Positions 8,343 to 15,542 of a DNA stretch of 34,743 bases are shown here, piece by piece (positions within the stretch are counted from its first letter, which is position 1; each line of letters begins with the position of its first letter). The DNA comes from Acidobacteria bacterium RIFCSPLOWO2_12_FULL_67_14b. Its GTDB lineage: Bacteria; Acidobacteriota; Vicinamibacteria; Vicinamibacterales; UBA2999. The translations under genes and the position numbers were made by a program. The notes below the pieces were generated by a model that was not told the origin of the DNA, searched no databases, and was given only the letters and a program-made list of their open reading frames with translations. Location of the stretch: assembly GCA_001768615.1 (NCBI GenBank), contig MELE01000010.1, positions 863-35,605 on the forward strand, given 5' to 3'.

Positions 8343-9284
8343 TTACGCGGACGCGCCTTCGGCGAGCGAAATCGAGGCCAGGTGGGGGCCCTCGTCGGGC
8401 CAGCCGTTGGCCGCCGCCCAGCCGTCCCTGGCCACCTGGAGGCAGAAGTCCACCATGCGTTCCGGGATGTTGACGTTGGTCGGCGCGATGCTGTTGCGGA
8501 ACTCCATCGTGTAGTTGACTTCGTTTACCAGCAGGCCGCGATTGGGGTCTTCGAACAGGTCGAGCGCCACCACGCCGCCGCCGCAGGCCCGGGCCGCGCG
8601 CGTGCAGATGTCGGCCAGCTCCGGCGTGACCGGGCAGTTGCTGGACGACCCGCCGCGGGCGGTGTTCGTGATCCAGTTCGGCGAGGTGCGGTAGATGGCG
8701 CAGATGGTCTCGGGCCCGACCTGGAACGCGCGGATGTCGCGCCCGGGCTTCTTCACGTATTCCTGGATGTAGAAGATGCTGTGGTGGTAGCTGCCGAGCG
8801 TCTCCTTGTGCTCGAGGATGGTCTCGGCGGCGTCGCGGTCGTTCACCTTGCTCAGCAGGCGCCCCCACGATCCGACCGTGGGCTTCAGCACCGCCGGATA
8901 GCCCAGCCGCTCGATCGCTTCGATCGCGCTTTCGGCGGTATAGGCCACGAGCGCCTTCGGCTGGGGCACCCGCGCCGCCGCGAGCGCGCTCGTGGTCATC
9001 AGCTTGTTGCCGCAGATGTCGGCGCACAGGGCCGTATTGACGGTCTTCACGCCCTGGTCGTTCAGGATCTTGAGGCTGTAGAGCGCGCGGCTGTGATTGA
9101 TGCAGCGCTCGACGATGACGTCGAAGTGCTTGTAGGGGTGGTTGTCGACGTCGGTGAGGTCGAAGATCAGTTTCTGATCGTCGATCAGGTCGAGCGTGAC
9201 GCCGCGCCGCTCGAACGCCTCGAACAGCAGTTTCTCTTCGACGCGCACGCGGCTGTACAACACCCCGACTCGCGGGTCACTCAC
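8343..9284 (-). CDS. lysX: LysW-alpha-aminoadipate/glutamate ligase (ATP-grasp)
   Basis: A 313-residue RimK-related ATP-grasp ligase that joins the alpha-amino group of aminoadipate or glutamate to the C-terminal Glu of LysW. Landmarks are Lys134 in [14 protein letters not shown], the FYIQEYV hinge, the [10 protein letters not shown] loop (203-212), Asp242 and the metal-binding [10 protein letters not shown] (Glu255, Asn257). The loop resembles that of LysX in Thermus as I remember it, but I cannot settle the choice between a LysX, an ArgX or a dual-specific enzyme from this. The start is GTG 9284, overlapping the 3' end of lysW by 8 nt. The tail of about 20 residues after the core is longer than usual. 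Confidence 0.93.
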   Translation of the reverse strand: MSDPRVGVLYSRVRVEEKLLFEAFERRGVTLDLIDDQKLIFDLTDVDNHPYKHFDVIVERCINHSRALYSLKILNDQGVKTVNTALCADICGNKLMTTSALAAARVPQPKALVAYTAESAIEAIERLGYPAVLKPTVGSWGRLLSKVNDRDAAETILEHKETLGSYHHSIFYIQEYVKKPGRDIRAFQVGPETICAIYRTSPNWITNTARGGSSSNCPVTPELADICTRAARACGGGVVALDLFEDPNRGLLVNEVNYTMEFRNSIAPTNVNIPERMVDFCLQVARDGWAAANGWPDEGPHLASISLAEGASA

Positions 9285-9462
9285 CCCAGTCCTCCTCCTC
9301 TTGCGGCGCCAGCGCCAGCGTGAGGGGCTCGAGGGACGTGATCTCGAGCTCGGCCCCGCATCCGGGGCACTGCGTGATCTCGTTCTGCATCACGTTGGTG
9401 AGCGTGACGTCGGCAAGACACTCGGGGCATTGCGCCTGCCCGGTGGCAGTGGGAATAGCCAT
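9277..9462 (-). CDS. lysW: Amino-group carrier protein LysW
   Basis: A 61-residue acidic protein with two CxxC pairs (Cys12/Cys15 and Cys32/Cys35) forming a zinc ribbon, and the invariant C-terminal EDWGE (57-61). The last Glu side chain carries the growing amino acid as an isopeptide, protecting its amino group and presenting intermediates to LysZ, LysY, LysJ and LysK through its acidic surface. The C-terminal motif makes the assignment secure. The gene overlaps lysX by 8 nt and lies 27 nt after an FmdB-like zinc ribbon gene. The start ATG 9462 gives the standard length, slightly over 50 residues in the family plus a few N-terminal ones. Confidence 0.97.
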   Translation of the reverse strand: MAIPTATGQAQCPECLADVTLTNVMQNEITQCPGCGAELEITSLEPLTLALAPQEEEDWGE

Positions 9463-9489
9463 GTGAAGACGATCCTCGGAGAATCAGTG

Positions 9490-9738
9490 TCAGTCGTTGT
9501 GGTGCAGCTCGTACTCGCGCTGCACGCGGGCGTTTTCGGTCGCCGCCTTCTTGTCGCGCTTCTTCGCCGCGCCGAGCGCGAGCGCGTGCGTCGACTCGGA
9601 CTTGACGGCCGGGATCGAAATCAACTTTTCCAGCTCGGTGCTCCGGCACGCGGGACAGGACGGCCGATCCCCGCCCGGACGCACGAGCGCCTCGAACTGC
9701 TTGGCGCATTTCTTACAGGCGTATTCGAAGATCGGCAT
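9490..9738 (-). CDS. FmdB-family zinc ribbon protein
   Basis: An 82-residue protein opening MPIFEYACKKCAKQFE, the classic start of the FmdB regulatory-protein family. Two knuckles, Cys8/Cys11 and Cys28/Cys31, make a putative zinc ribbon. The second half (about 45-82) is charged and probably disordered (KKRDKKAATENARVQREYEL). FmdB was named from a formamidase gene cluster; the biochemical role of the family is not settled. Here it directly precedes lysW by 27 nt in the same direction and may be the first gene of the lys operon. A palindromic repeat occupies the gap between this start and the stop of the upstream beta-propeller gene. Confidence 0.85.
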   Translation of the reverse strand: MPIFEYACKKCAKQFEALVRPGGDRPSCPACRSTELEKLISIPAVKSESTHALALGAAKKRDKKAATENARVQREYELHHND

Positions 9739-9749
9739 GCTGTCCCCCG

Positions 9750-9769
9750 GGCGGGTCTGAAGACCCGCC
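9750..9769. repeat. Palindromic intergenic element, copy 2
   Basis: Same perfect dyad as copy 1 (GGCGGGTCT-GA-AGACCCGCC). On the minus strand it is preceded by GTAGA, whose TAG is the stop codon of the beta-propeller gene at 9771. It lies 12 nt upstream of the fmdB-like start, the same position relative to both neighbours as copy 1. Confidence 0.9.
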
Positions 9770-9770
9770 T

Positions 9771-10757
9771 CTACTTTGCGCGCCCCGTGTAGCCCTCCGC
9801 CAGCAGGCGGACCTTGAACGCGGAGCCGCGGCCGACGATGTAGAGCGTCTTCTTGTCGGCGCCCGCGAACGCGATGTTCTGTCCCTGCAGCGACAGCGGG
9901 ATGGTGCCGAGCAGCTCGCCCTTCGCGCTGAACACGTGCACCCCGCCGAGCGACACCACGTAGACGCGTCCGGCGTTGTCGATCGCAAGGCCGTCGGCGC
10001 CGCTGTTGAAGCCGCCGGTGGCGGTCTTGTTCACGGTCGGGTACTTCGCGAAGTTGCGGCGATTGCCAACGGTGCCGTCCGGCTTGACGTCGAAGGCGAG
10101 CACGTACTCGCCGCCGGTGTTGTTGACGTAAAGCGTCTTTTCGTCCGGGCTGAGCTGAATGCCGTTCGGCCGCTCGATGCCTTCGGCGATGCGGGTCGAC
10201 TTGCCTCCCGCCGGCAGGTAGTAGACGGCAGGCGAGAGCGCCGGCACGGGAGGCGGCTGGCCCGGCGTCGCGTTGGGCCCGGGCTCGGAGAAATAGACGC
10301 CGCCCTTCTTGTCCACCACCAGATCGTTCGGGCGGCCGTACGGCTTGCCGTCGTAGTTGTCCGAGAGCGTGGCTTCCTGGCCCTTGGGGTAGATGACGCC
10401 GACGAGCGCCTTGCCCGGCGTGGTCTGAACCGAGATCAGCCGGCCCTTGCTGTCGAAGGCGAGCCCGTTCGATCCGTTGGTGTTCTCCAGGAACGTCGAG
10501 GTGTTGTTGTCTTTGTCGATCCTGGTGATGCGGTTGGCCTGCGTCTCGGTGAAGATCAGGCTGCCGTCGGGCAGGCCGATCGGGCCTTCGGTGCCGGTAA
10601 AGCCGCTCTTGATGACTTCCACCTTGGTGCCCGCCGCAATCACGCCGGCAATGGCGGTGGCCGTGGTTTCGGCGGCGACCGGTGGAGGCTGGCCTTGCGC
10701 CGCAGCCATCGCCGCGGTGGCCGCGAGGGGCAGGATCGAGAGCATCAGCGTGCGCAT
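9771..10757 (-). CDS. Exported SMP-30/gluconolactonase/LRE-type beta-propeller protein
   Basis: A 328-residue protein with a signal peptide (MRTLMLSILPLAATAAMAAAQG) and a six-bladed propeller. Family motifs are EGPIGLPDGSLIFTE near the first metal ligand, GRPNDLVVDKKGGVYFSEP, RPNGIQLSPDEKTLYV and GADGLAIDNAGRVYVVS; the Glu, two Asn and Asp in these would bind a divalent cation. Members hydrolyse sugar lactones, but many secreted homologues have no known substrate. The start has a GAGGTAA ribosome site. It lies upstream of fmdB and the lys operon in the same direction with only 32 nt between, yet a functional link is not evident. The stop TAG is next to the palindromic element. Confidence 0.88.
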   Translation of the reverse strand: MRTLMLSILPLAATAAMAAAQGQPPPVAAETTATAIAGVIAAGTKVEVIKSGFTGTEGPIGLPDGSLIFTETQANRITRIDKDNNTSTFLENTNGSNGLAFDSKGRLISVQTTPGKALVGVIYPKGQEATLSDNYDGKPYGRPNDLVVDKKGGVYFSEPGPNATPGQPPPVPALSPAVYYLPAGGKSTRIAEGIERPNGIQLSPDEKTLYVNNTGGEYVLAFDVKPDGTVGNRRNFAKYPTVNKTATGGFNSGADGLAIDNAGRVYVVSLGGVHVFSAKGELLGTIPLSLQGQNIAFAGADKKTLYIVGRGSAFKVRLLAEGYTGRAK

Positions 10758-10796
10758 CAGGGTTACCTCAGAAGTTTCGGACCAGAGGGACAGTTT

Positions 10797-10975
10797 ACAT
10801 TGACGACTGAGCGATTGACGAATTAGCGATTGTTTGGGGATCGGGTGATTTGGCGATTTTGTGAATCGATCGGGCGATCGGGGATTGACAATCGCGAGAT
10901 CGAATCACCCAATCGACAGTCGGCAATCGCCAAACAGTCGCCAAATCGGCCGATTGGCAATCGGCAATGGTCTCG
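10797..10975. repeat. Cluster of short interspersed GCGATT/AATCGC repeats
   Basis: This divergent intergenic stretch is rich in the motif GCGATTG and its complement, with copies near 10811, 10827, 10854, 10890, 10911, 10925 and 10949-10962. Longer complementary pairs include GGGTGATT (10843-10850) with AATCACCC (10903-10910), and TTTGGCGATT (10849-10858) with AATCGCCAAA (10925-10934). These two pairings overlap and cross, so they would be alternative folds. Base composition is clearly lower in GC than the surroundings. It contains no gene. Confidence 0.7.
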
Positions 10976-11026
10976 CCCGCCCGGCCGCCGAACGTGTAAT
11001 ATCTCCTGTTCAAGGGGAGGCATCAG

Positions 11027-12190
11027 ATGGGACGTGTACTTCGAGTGGGTCTGCTGGTAGCTGCCGGGGTGGTGGCGGTTGGGGCACTGGGTAGCGGGAC
11101 GTTGGCGCAAGCCCCCGCGCAAGCACCGTCAGGACCGTGGATGGCGGTGACGCCGGTCAACGATTTGCCGAACCCCTACGCCACGATTGAAGGCTTCGCG
11201 AAACTGCCCGAGGGCCGCACCTGGGGCTCGACCAGCGCCGTGGAGATTGACAAGGACGGCACGAGCATCTGGGTCGCCGAGCGCTGCCAGGTGAACTCCT
11301 GCTGGGACGCGGCGAAGGGCGTCATCTCGCCGCTCGACACGGTGTTCAAGTTCGATGCGACCGGCAAGATGGTCAGGAGCTTCGGACAGGGCATGTTCAT
11401 CTTCCCGCACGGCATCCACGTCGATCGCGACGGGAACGTCTGGGTCACCGACGGCCAGAGCAACCTCCCCAGCCGCCGTCCGGGCCAGCCGGCCGATGCG
11501 CCGCTGCCGCCGATGCCGGCGAAGGTGATCGGGCATCAGGTCATCAAGTTCAGCCCCGACGGCAAGGTCCTGCTCGCGCTCGGCAAGCCCGGCGGCAACC
11601 CGCCCGGCGCCGACGCCGCCGACCCGGCGTCGTTCTATCAACCGAACGACGTCATCACCTATCCCAATGGCGACATCTTGGTGGCCGAGGGTCACGGTGG
11701 CGCCAACGCCCGTCTGATCAAGTTCGACAAGACCGGCAAGTTCCTGTCGCAATTCGGCAAGCGGGGGACGGGTCTCGAGGGTGAATTCGATCAGCCGCAC
11801 GGCCTGGCGTTCGACTCGAGGGGCCGGCTCTTCGTGGCCGATCGCGCGAACAACCGGATCCAGGTGCTGGACGCGCAGTCGTTCAAGACCCTCGACACGT
11901 GGTACCAGTTCAGCCGGCTGAGCGGCATCTACATCGACAGGAACGACATGCTCTACGGCGCCGACTCGGAGTCCGGCTCGGTCAATCCCGCGCACGGCAA
12001 GTGGCTGCGCGGCATGCGCATCGGCAGCGCCAAGGACGGCAAGGTGATGTACTTCATCCCCGACCCGAGCAACACCGATCCGACGGCCAAGGGCACGCTG
12101 GCGGCCGAAGGCGTGGCGGCGGACTCGAAGGGCGTGATCTACGGCGCCGAGGTCGGGCCGCGGAAGGTGCAGCGGTACGTCAGGAAATAA
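11027..12190 (+). CDS. Exported NHL-repeat beta-propeller protein (peptidylglycine alpha-amidating lyase-like)
   Basis: A 387-residue protein with a signal peptide (about residues 1-28, ending GTLAQAPAQ). NHL repeats follow: FPHGIHVDRDGNVWVTD, QPNDVITYPNGDILVAEG, QPHGLAFDSRGRLFVADRANNRIQV and LSGIYIDRNDMLYGADSESG. This pattern resembles the lyase domain of peptidyl-alpha-hydroxyglycine amidating lyase and other NHL proteins; two cysteines in ERCQVNSCWD could form a disulfide. Enzyme activity is not shown by the sequence. The start is fixed by an AAGGGGAGG ribosome site. It is divergent from another secreted propeller gene, with the repeat-rich spacer between them. An intrinsic terminator follows. 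Confidence 0.85.
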   Translation: MGRVLRVGLLVAAGVVAVGALGSGTLAQAPAQAPSGPWMAVTPVNDLPNPYATIEGFAKLPEGRTWGSTSAVEIDKDGTSIWVAERCQVNSCWDAAKGVISPLDTVFKFDATGKMVRSFGQGMFIFPHGIHVDRDGNVWVTDGQSNLPSRRPGQPADAPLPPMPAKVIGHQVIKFSPDGKVLLALGKPGGNPPGADAADPASFYQPNDVITYPNGDILVAEGHGGANARLIKFDKTGKFLSQFGKRGTGLEGEFDQPHGLAFDSRGRLFVADRANNRIQVLDAQSFKTLDTWYQFSRLSGIYIDRNDMLYGADSESGSVNPAHGKWLRGMRIGSAKDGKVMYFIPDPSNTDPTAKGTLAAEGVAADSKGVIYGAEVGPRKVQRYVRK

Positions 12191-12213
12191 CCAATAACCA
12201 ATTGCGAATAACC

Positions 12214-12254
12214 AAGGGCGGTGGCGCGATGAGCGTCACCGCCCTTCGTCTTTT
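12214..12254 (+). terminator. Intrinsic terminator after the NHL gene
   Basis: AAGGGCGGTG (12214-12223) pairs with CACCGCCCTT (12237-12246), extended inward through a G-U pair and CGC/GCG to a 14-bp stem with a 5-nt loop, then CGTCTTTT. The 3' half of the stem doubles as the last codons of the convergent thioesterase gene. Confidence 0.85.
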
Positions 12255-12733
12255 CGGCGGATGAGACAGGTGGTGGTGGCGAAGGCGTAGATCTTTCCGG
12301 CGGCGTCTTCGAGGCGGCCTTCGGCGAGCGCCGTAGTGCGACCGGAGTGGATAACCGTGCCGATGCCGCGCACCGCGCCGGTCGTGGACGACAGCGGCCT
12401 CAGGAAATTGATCTTCAGTTCCAGCGTCGTGTAGATGTCGCCGGCCTTCAGCGTGCTGTGCACGGCGCAGCCCATGGCCGAATCAAGAATGGTGGCGCCA
12501 AAGCCGCCGTGGACGACGCCGATCGGGTTGTAGTGAAACTCGCTGGGAGCGCCGGCAAACACCGCGCGGCCGTTGGACACTTCGACGATGCGAATGTCCA
12601 TCAGCCGCGCCATCGGCGGCGCCGGCAGCTTGCCATCCACCACCATTTGGAGACGCTCGACTCCCGACATCGCCTTCGCGTCATCCCACAGGTTTGCCGG
12701 GTCTTCCCACGTGAACGTCCGCTCTCGCTTCAT
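12236..12733 (-). CDS. PaaI-family hotdog-fold thioesterase
   Basis: A 165-residue hotdog-fold protein with the PaaI signature HGGFGATILDSAMG: His75 and Gly-Gly begin the catalytic helix and Asp84 is the usual acid residue. Such enzymes hydrolyse acyl- or phenylacetyl-CoA thioesters. The C-terminal strands (TLELKINFLRPLSS, GTVIHSGRTTALAEGRLED) match the fold. ATG 12733 is preceded by TAAGCT and 6 nt with no ribosome site, compatible with a leaderless transcript. The last eight or so codons lie inside the terminator hairpin of the convergent gene. Substrate cannot be inferred from the neighbours. Confidence 0.88.
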   Translation of the reverse strand: MKRERTFTWEDPANLWDDAKAMSGVERLQMVVDGKLPAPPMARLMDIRIVEVSNGRAVFAGAPSEFHYNPIGVVHGGFGATILDSAMGCAVHSTLKAGDIYTTLELKINFLRPLSSTTGAVRGIGTVIHSGRTTALAEGRLEDAAGKIYAFATTTCLIRRKDEGR

Positions 12734-12752
12734 GCGAAAAGCTTAAACCAGA

Positions 12753-12916
12753 CGCGCCGTCGGCGCTCGGCCAGACGACTCGCGCCGTCGGCGCTCGTGG
12801 GACTCGATGCTTCGCATCTCGTGCGACTCGGTCCTGTGAATTGTCTGATCCTACGAACAGAGTGAGTCCCAGGAGTGAGCGAAGCGAACGACTCCCACGA
12901 GGCGGCGACAGCCGCC
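12753..12916. repeat. REP-like structured repeat region
   Basis: A 17-nt direct repeat CGCGCCGTCGGCGCTCG occurs at 12753-12769 and 12781-12797; each copy contains the dyad GCGCCG-T-CGGCGC. Further dyads are GATGC-TTC-GCATC (12805-12817) and GGCGGC-GACA-GCCGCC (12901-12916). Long-range complements CTCGTGGGA (near 12794) and TCCCACGAG (near 12893) could close the whole element. No gene is visible. It lies between two tandem minus-strand genes. Confidence 0.7.
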
Positions 12917-12926
12917 GAGTCCTCGG

Positions 12927-13418
12927 TTACTTGATTTCGACCGCCCAGCCGACGCCGATCTTCAGCTGCGGCACGTAGCTGCCGCCGCCGACACGGAACT
13001 CGGTGAAGAAACCGTTGTCGTGCGCGAAGCCGAACAGGTAGCTGCCGCCGGCGTGAATCTCGCGCGGGGCCTCGGCGAGCTCGCCCGTGAACTTCGACAC
13101 GGTGATCACGGGGCCGCCGCCCTGCACCAGCGTCCACCCCGACTGGCCCAGCGGGAATTTCACGACGAGATCGAGGTTGATCGTGCCCAGGCGCATCCCG
13201 TCGCCGAACCCGCCGTCGATCCCGGGTCGAATGTGGAAGCGGCCGCCGATGTCGGACGATTCCCACGCGACGCCGGCGTAGACCTGCGTGGGATCGATCG
13301 ACGCGCCGCCGTTGAAGCCTATCGAGGACTGCGCGGACGCGGACCGGGCGGTGAGGCCCGGCAAACACCCCAGAAACACCGCGACCAGCGCCCAGCGTTG
13401 TCCTCTCCTTGAGACCAT
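12927..13418 (-). CDS. Small exported protein, probably a beta-rich envelope protein
   Basis: A 163-residue protein with a signal peptide (MVSRRGQRWALVAVFLGCLPGLTARSASAQ). The mature part is rich in glycine and alternating residues in short strands (FNGGASIDPTQVYAGVAWES, RLGTINLDLVVKFPLG, YLFGFAHDNGFFTEFRVGGG), ending KIGVGWAVEIK. Such a pattern is typical of small outer-membrane beta-barrels, though no family is recognised. Start ATG 13418 has a GGAGAGG ribosome site; an upstream in-frame start would hide the signal peptide. It is 55 nt downstream of the glycosyltransferase and may share its transcript. Confidence 0.7.
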   Translation of the reverse strand: MVSRRGQRWALVAVFLGCLPGLTARSASAQSSIGFNGGASIDPTQVYAGVAWESSDIGGRFHIRPGIDGGFGDGMRLGTINLDLVVKFPLGQSGWTLVQGGGPVITVSKFTGELAEAPREIHAGGSYLFGFAHDNGFFTEFRVGGGSYVPQLKIGVGWAVEIK

Positions 13419-13473
13419 GTGAACCTCTCCACGGGGCCGTATCAAGTTCTGTTCCAGCCTTTGCTCGGCTTGA

Positions 13474-14760
13474 TCATCGCGCGAGCTTCGGCCGGGCACA
13501 CCCCATCGCGCGCTCGATCAGGTCCGCGGCGGTGCCCGGGCCGTCATCGGGCAGCATCCGCGCCCGAATGTCCATCGCCCGGCGCTTCATGTCCGCGTCG
13601 CCCACGGTTTTCGCCAGGCGCGCGGCCAGCGCCTTCGTGGTCAAGGCGGTCCGGCGAAGCGGGGCAGGCGCCACGCCGAGCCGGTGGAGATCGTCCGACC
13701 AGAGAAACTGATCCGACACGTGCGGCACGGGAATCGACGGCACCCCTGCGCGCAGCGTGGCATGCGTCGTCCCCGCGCCGGCGTGATGGACCACTGCGCT
13801 ACAGCGCGGAAAGACCTGGGCGTGCGGCGTCCGCTTCACGAACAGGACGTCGCCGGTCACCGGCCGATCGATCTCGGCCTGGACGATCGCGCGCGTTCCC
13901 GCGAGCTTTGCGGCTTCTGTGAAGATCGCCACGGTGTCCATCAAGTAGTGGCTGCCGCCGAACGGCATCAGGCTGCCGAAGCCCATGAACGCCGGCGCCG
14001 GCCCGCGCGACAGGAATGCCTCGACCTCCGGCGCCATCGGCTCGTGCTCGTGGGCCGGCAGCGACAGGAAGCCGCATTGCTGGTGCCACGCCGGCCAATC
14101 CGCCGGGCGATCCAGCAGCGCCGGGCTCGACGCGATCAGGTTGAGCCGATGCGACGGCCAGGCGTCCTCCAACAGGTCGGCGAACGCCGGCAGCCCGAGG
14201 CGCGCGCGGAACCGATTCGCGTTCGTGAGCAGCGTCCGATTCAACGCGAATCGGACGATCGCCCATTCGATGGCGTTGGCCCATTCGCCGAGCCGGGGCA
14301 GCCCCGAGGGGTGGATGTGCCGCGATGGCACCAGCAGGTGCGCGAACGCCACGGTGATCGCCGGCGTGCCCGCGGTGTCGGCCGCGGCGCGCGAGGGATG
14401 AAGAATGAAATGGTGGATCAGCAAATCCGATCGCCGGCACAGCTCGAGGCCGGCTTCGTAGATCGGTTCGACGACGGGCTCGAGAAGGCGGCGGCTGATG
14501 TGGAGGCCCTGCTGCAACTGATTGCGGGTGTTGATGGCCGTGAGGCCGATCTCGAAGAGCTCGCGTGGATCCGGTACCACCGGCGAGGCCACCGCGCGCG
14601 CCGTGAACCCGAGAGCGGTCGCGACCCCCTCGTATCGCCGGTCGCTGATTTCGGTATAGAGCAGCTCGACGTCGTGGCCGCGCGCTGCCAGCGCATGGCC
14701 GAGCGCCACAAATGGACGGATGTCGCCTTCGCTGCCCCATGTCTGGATTCCGACGCGCAA
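13474..14760 (-). CDS. GT1-family (UGT/sterol glucosyltransferase-like) glycosyltransferase
   Basis: A full-length GT-B glycosyltransferase of 428 residues. The N-terminus LRVGIQTWGSEGDIRPFVAL is the acceptor-domain signature of this class, and the donor-binding C-terminus has HHAGAGTTHATLRAGVP followed by VPHVSDQ. These features resemble sterol 3-beta-glucosyltransferases and macrolide glycosyltransferases; the acceptor is probably a lipid or small molecule, not identified here. The frame begins at TTG 14760; the nearby ATG at 14768 is out of frame. TAGCAT lies 6 nt before this TTG, compatible with a leaderless mRNA. It is divergent from the MFS remnant with only 14 nt between the predicted starts. 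Confidence 0.85.
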   Translation of the reverse strand: MRVGIQTWGSEGDIRPFVALGHALAARGHDVELLYTEISDRRYEGVATALGFTARAVASPVVPDPRELFEIGLTAINTRNQLQQGLHISRRLLEPVVEPIYEAGLELCRRSDLLIHHFILHPSRAAADTAGTPAITVAFAHLLVPSRHIHPSGLPRLGEWANAIEWAIVRFALNRTLLTNANRFRARLGLPAFADLLEDAWPSHRLNLIASSPALLDRPADWPAWHQQCGFLSLPAHEHEPMAPEVEAFLSRGPAPAFMGFGSLMPFGGSHYLMDTVAIFTEAAKLAGTRAIVQAEIDRPVTGDVLFVKRTPHAQVFPRCSAVVHHAGAGTTHATLRAGVPSIPVPHVSDQFLWSDDLHRLGVAPAPLRRTALTTKALAARLAKTVGDADMKRRAMDIRARMLPDDGPGTAADLIERAMGCARPKLAR

Positions 14761-14774
14761 GGGCCCATGCTATC

Positions 14775-15542
14775 GTGAAAGTCTCCACGTTGACCGACCC
14801 GCCCGACGCCTACGCCGCCCTCCGCCACGCGTTCGTCCGCTCGTTTGCGATCGGCCGCTTCGCGGCGATCGCCGGCTGGCAGATGATCTCGGTGGCGGTC
14901 GGCTGGCAGCTGTACGAACGCACCGGCGATCCGTGGGCGCTCGGCCTGGTGGGCGCCGTGGAGCTGGCGCCGGTCCTGTTCCTGATGGTCGTGGCCGGCA
15001 ACGCCGCCGATCGCTATCCCCGCCGCAACGTCGCCATCTTCGCGCATGCGCTGCTGACGGTGGCGGCGACGGGCCTTGCCCTGGTCTCGTGGCTGGACGG
15101 TCCGACGGCCGCGATCTATTCGCTGCTCGTCCTGATCGGCGCCGCGCGCGCGTTTGCATCGCCGTCGGTGAACACCATCCTGCCGCAGTTGCTCGCGCCG
15201 GCGGAGTTTGCCAACGCCAACGCGTGGCTGTCGTCGACGTTTCAGCTGGCGGCCATCATCGGGCCCGCCGCCGGCGGGCTGTTGATCGCCGCCAGCGGCG
15301 CCGCGACGCTTGCCTTTGCTGTGGCCGCCGCCGGGCAGCTCGTCTTCATCGTGTTCATCGGGTTCTCGAACGAGTTCGGCGCGTTCGAAAGCGGCGCGAC
15401 GGCGGCGCTCGTCGGGCCGACGCTCTCCGTGGTCGGCGGCGGCTTCGCGACCCTGCTCGTCGTGGCCGTGGTGCACGCGGCGTGGCCGCAACTGGCGAGG
15501 ATCGGCCCCCTCCATACGCTCGCCGGATATACTCAGGAGTGA
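14775..15542 (+). pseudogene. MFS exporter (EntS-like) with the middle third deleted in frame
   Basis: The 255-residue product begins like a drug/siderophore exporter of the major facilitator superfamily: six N-terminal membrane segments with VAGNAADRYPRRNVAIF (the loop 2-3 motif) and TILPQLLAPAEFANANAW. After GQLVFIV (about residue 193) it jumps directly to FIGFSNEFGAFESGATAAL, which in relatives follows the tenth segment, and ends with the last segment and ARIGPL. About 140-150 residues (segments 7-10) are missing compared with the usual 400-plus, with the frame kept. TTCATCG is present twice at the junction (15345-15351 and 15354-15360). Transport is unlikely. GTG 14775 is the probable start; TTG 14790 is possible. 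The stop touches the proline dehydrogenase start. Confidence 0.72.

Noticed and set aside
4164-9462. Plain arginine biosynthesis cluster (argJ/argB/argC/argD type)
   Set aside because: LysW with EDWGE and an ATP-grasp LysX are present, which the acetylated route does not use.
12753-12916. CRISPR array
   Set aside because: Only two direct repeats of 17 nt with an 11-nt gap, with no regular spacers and no cas genes.
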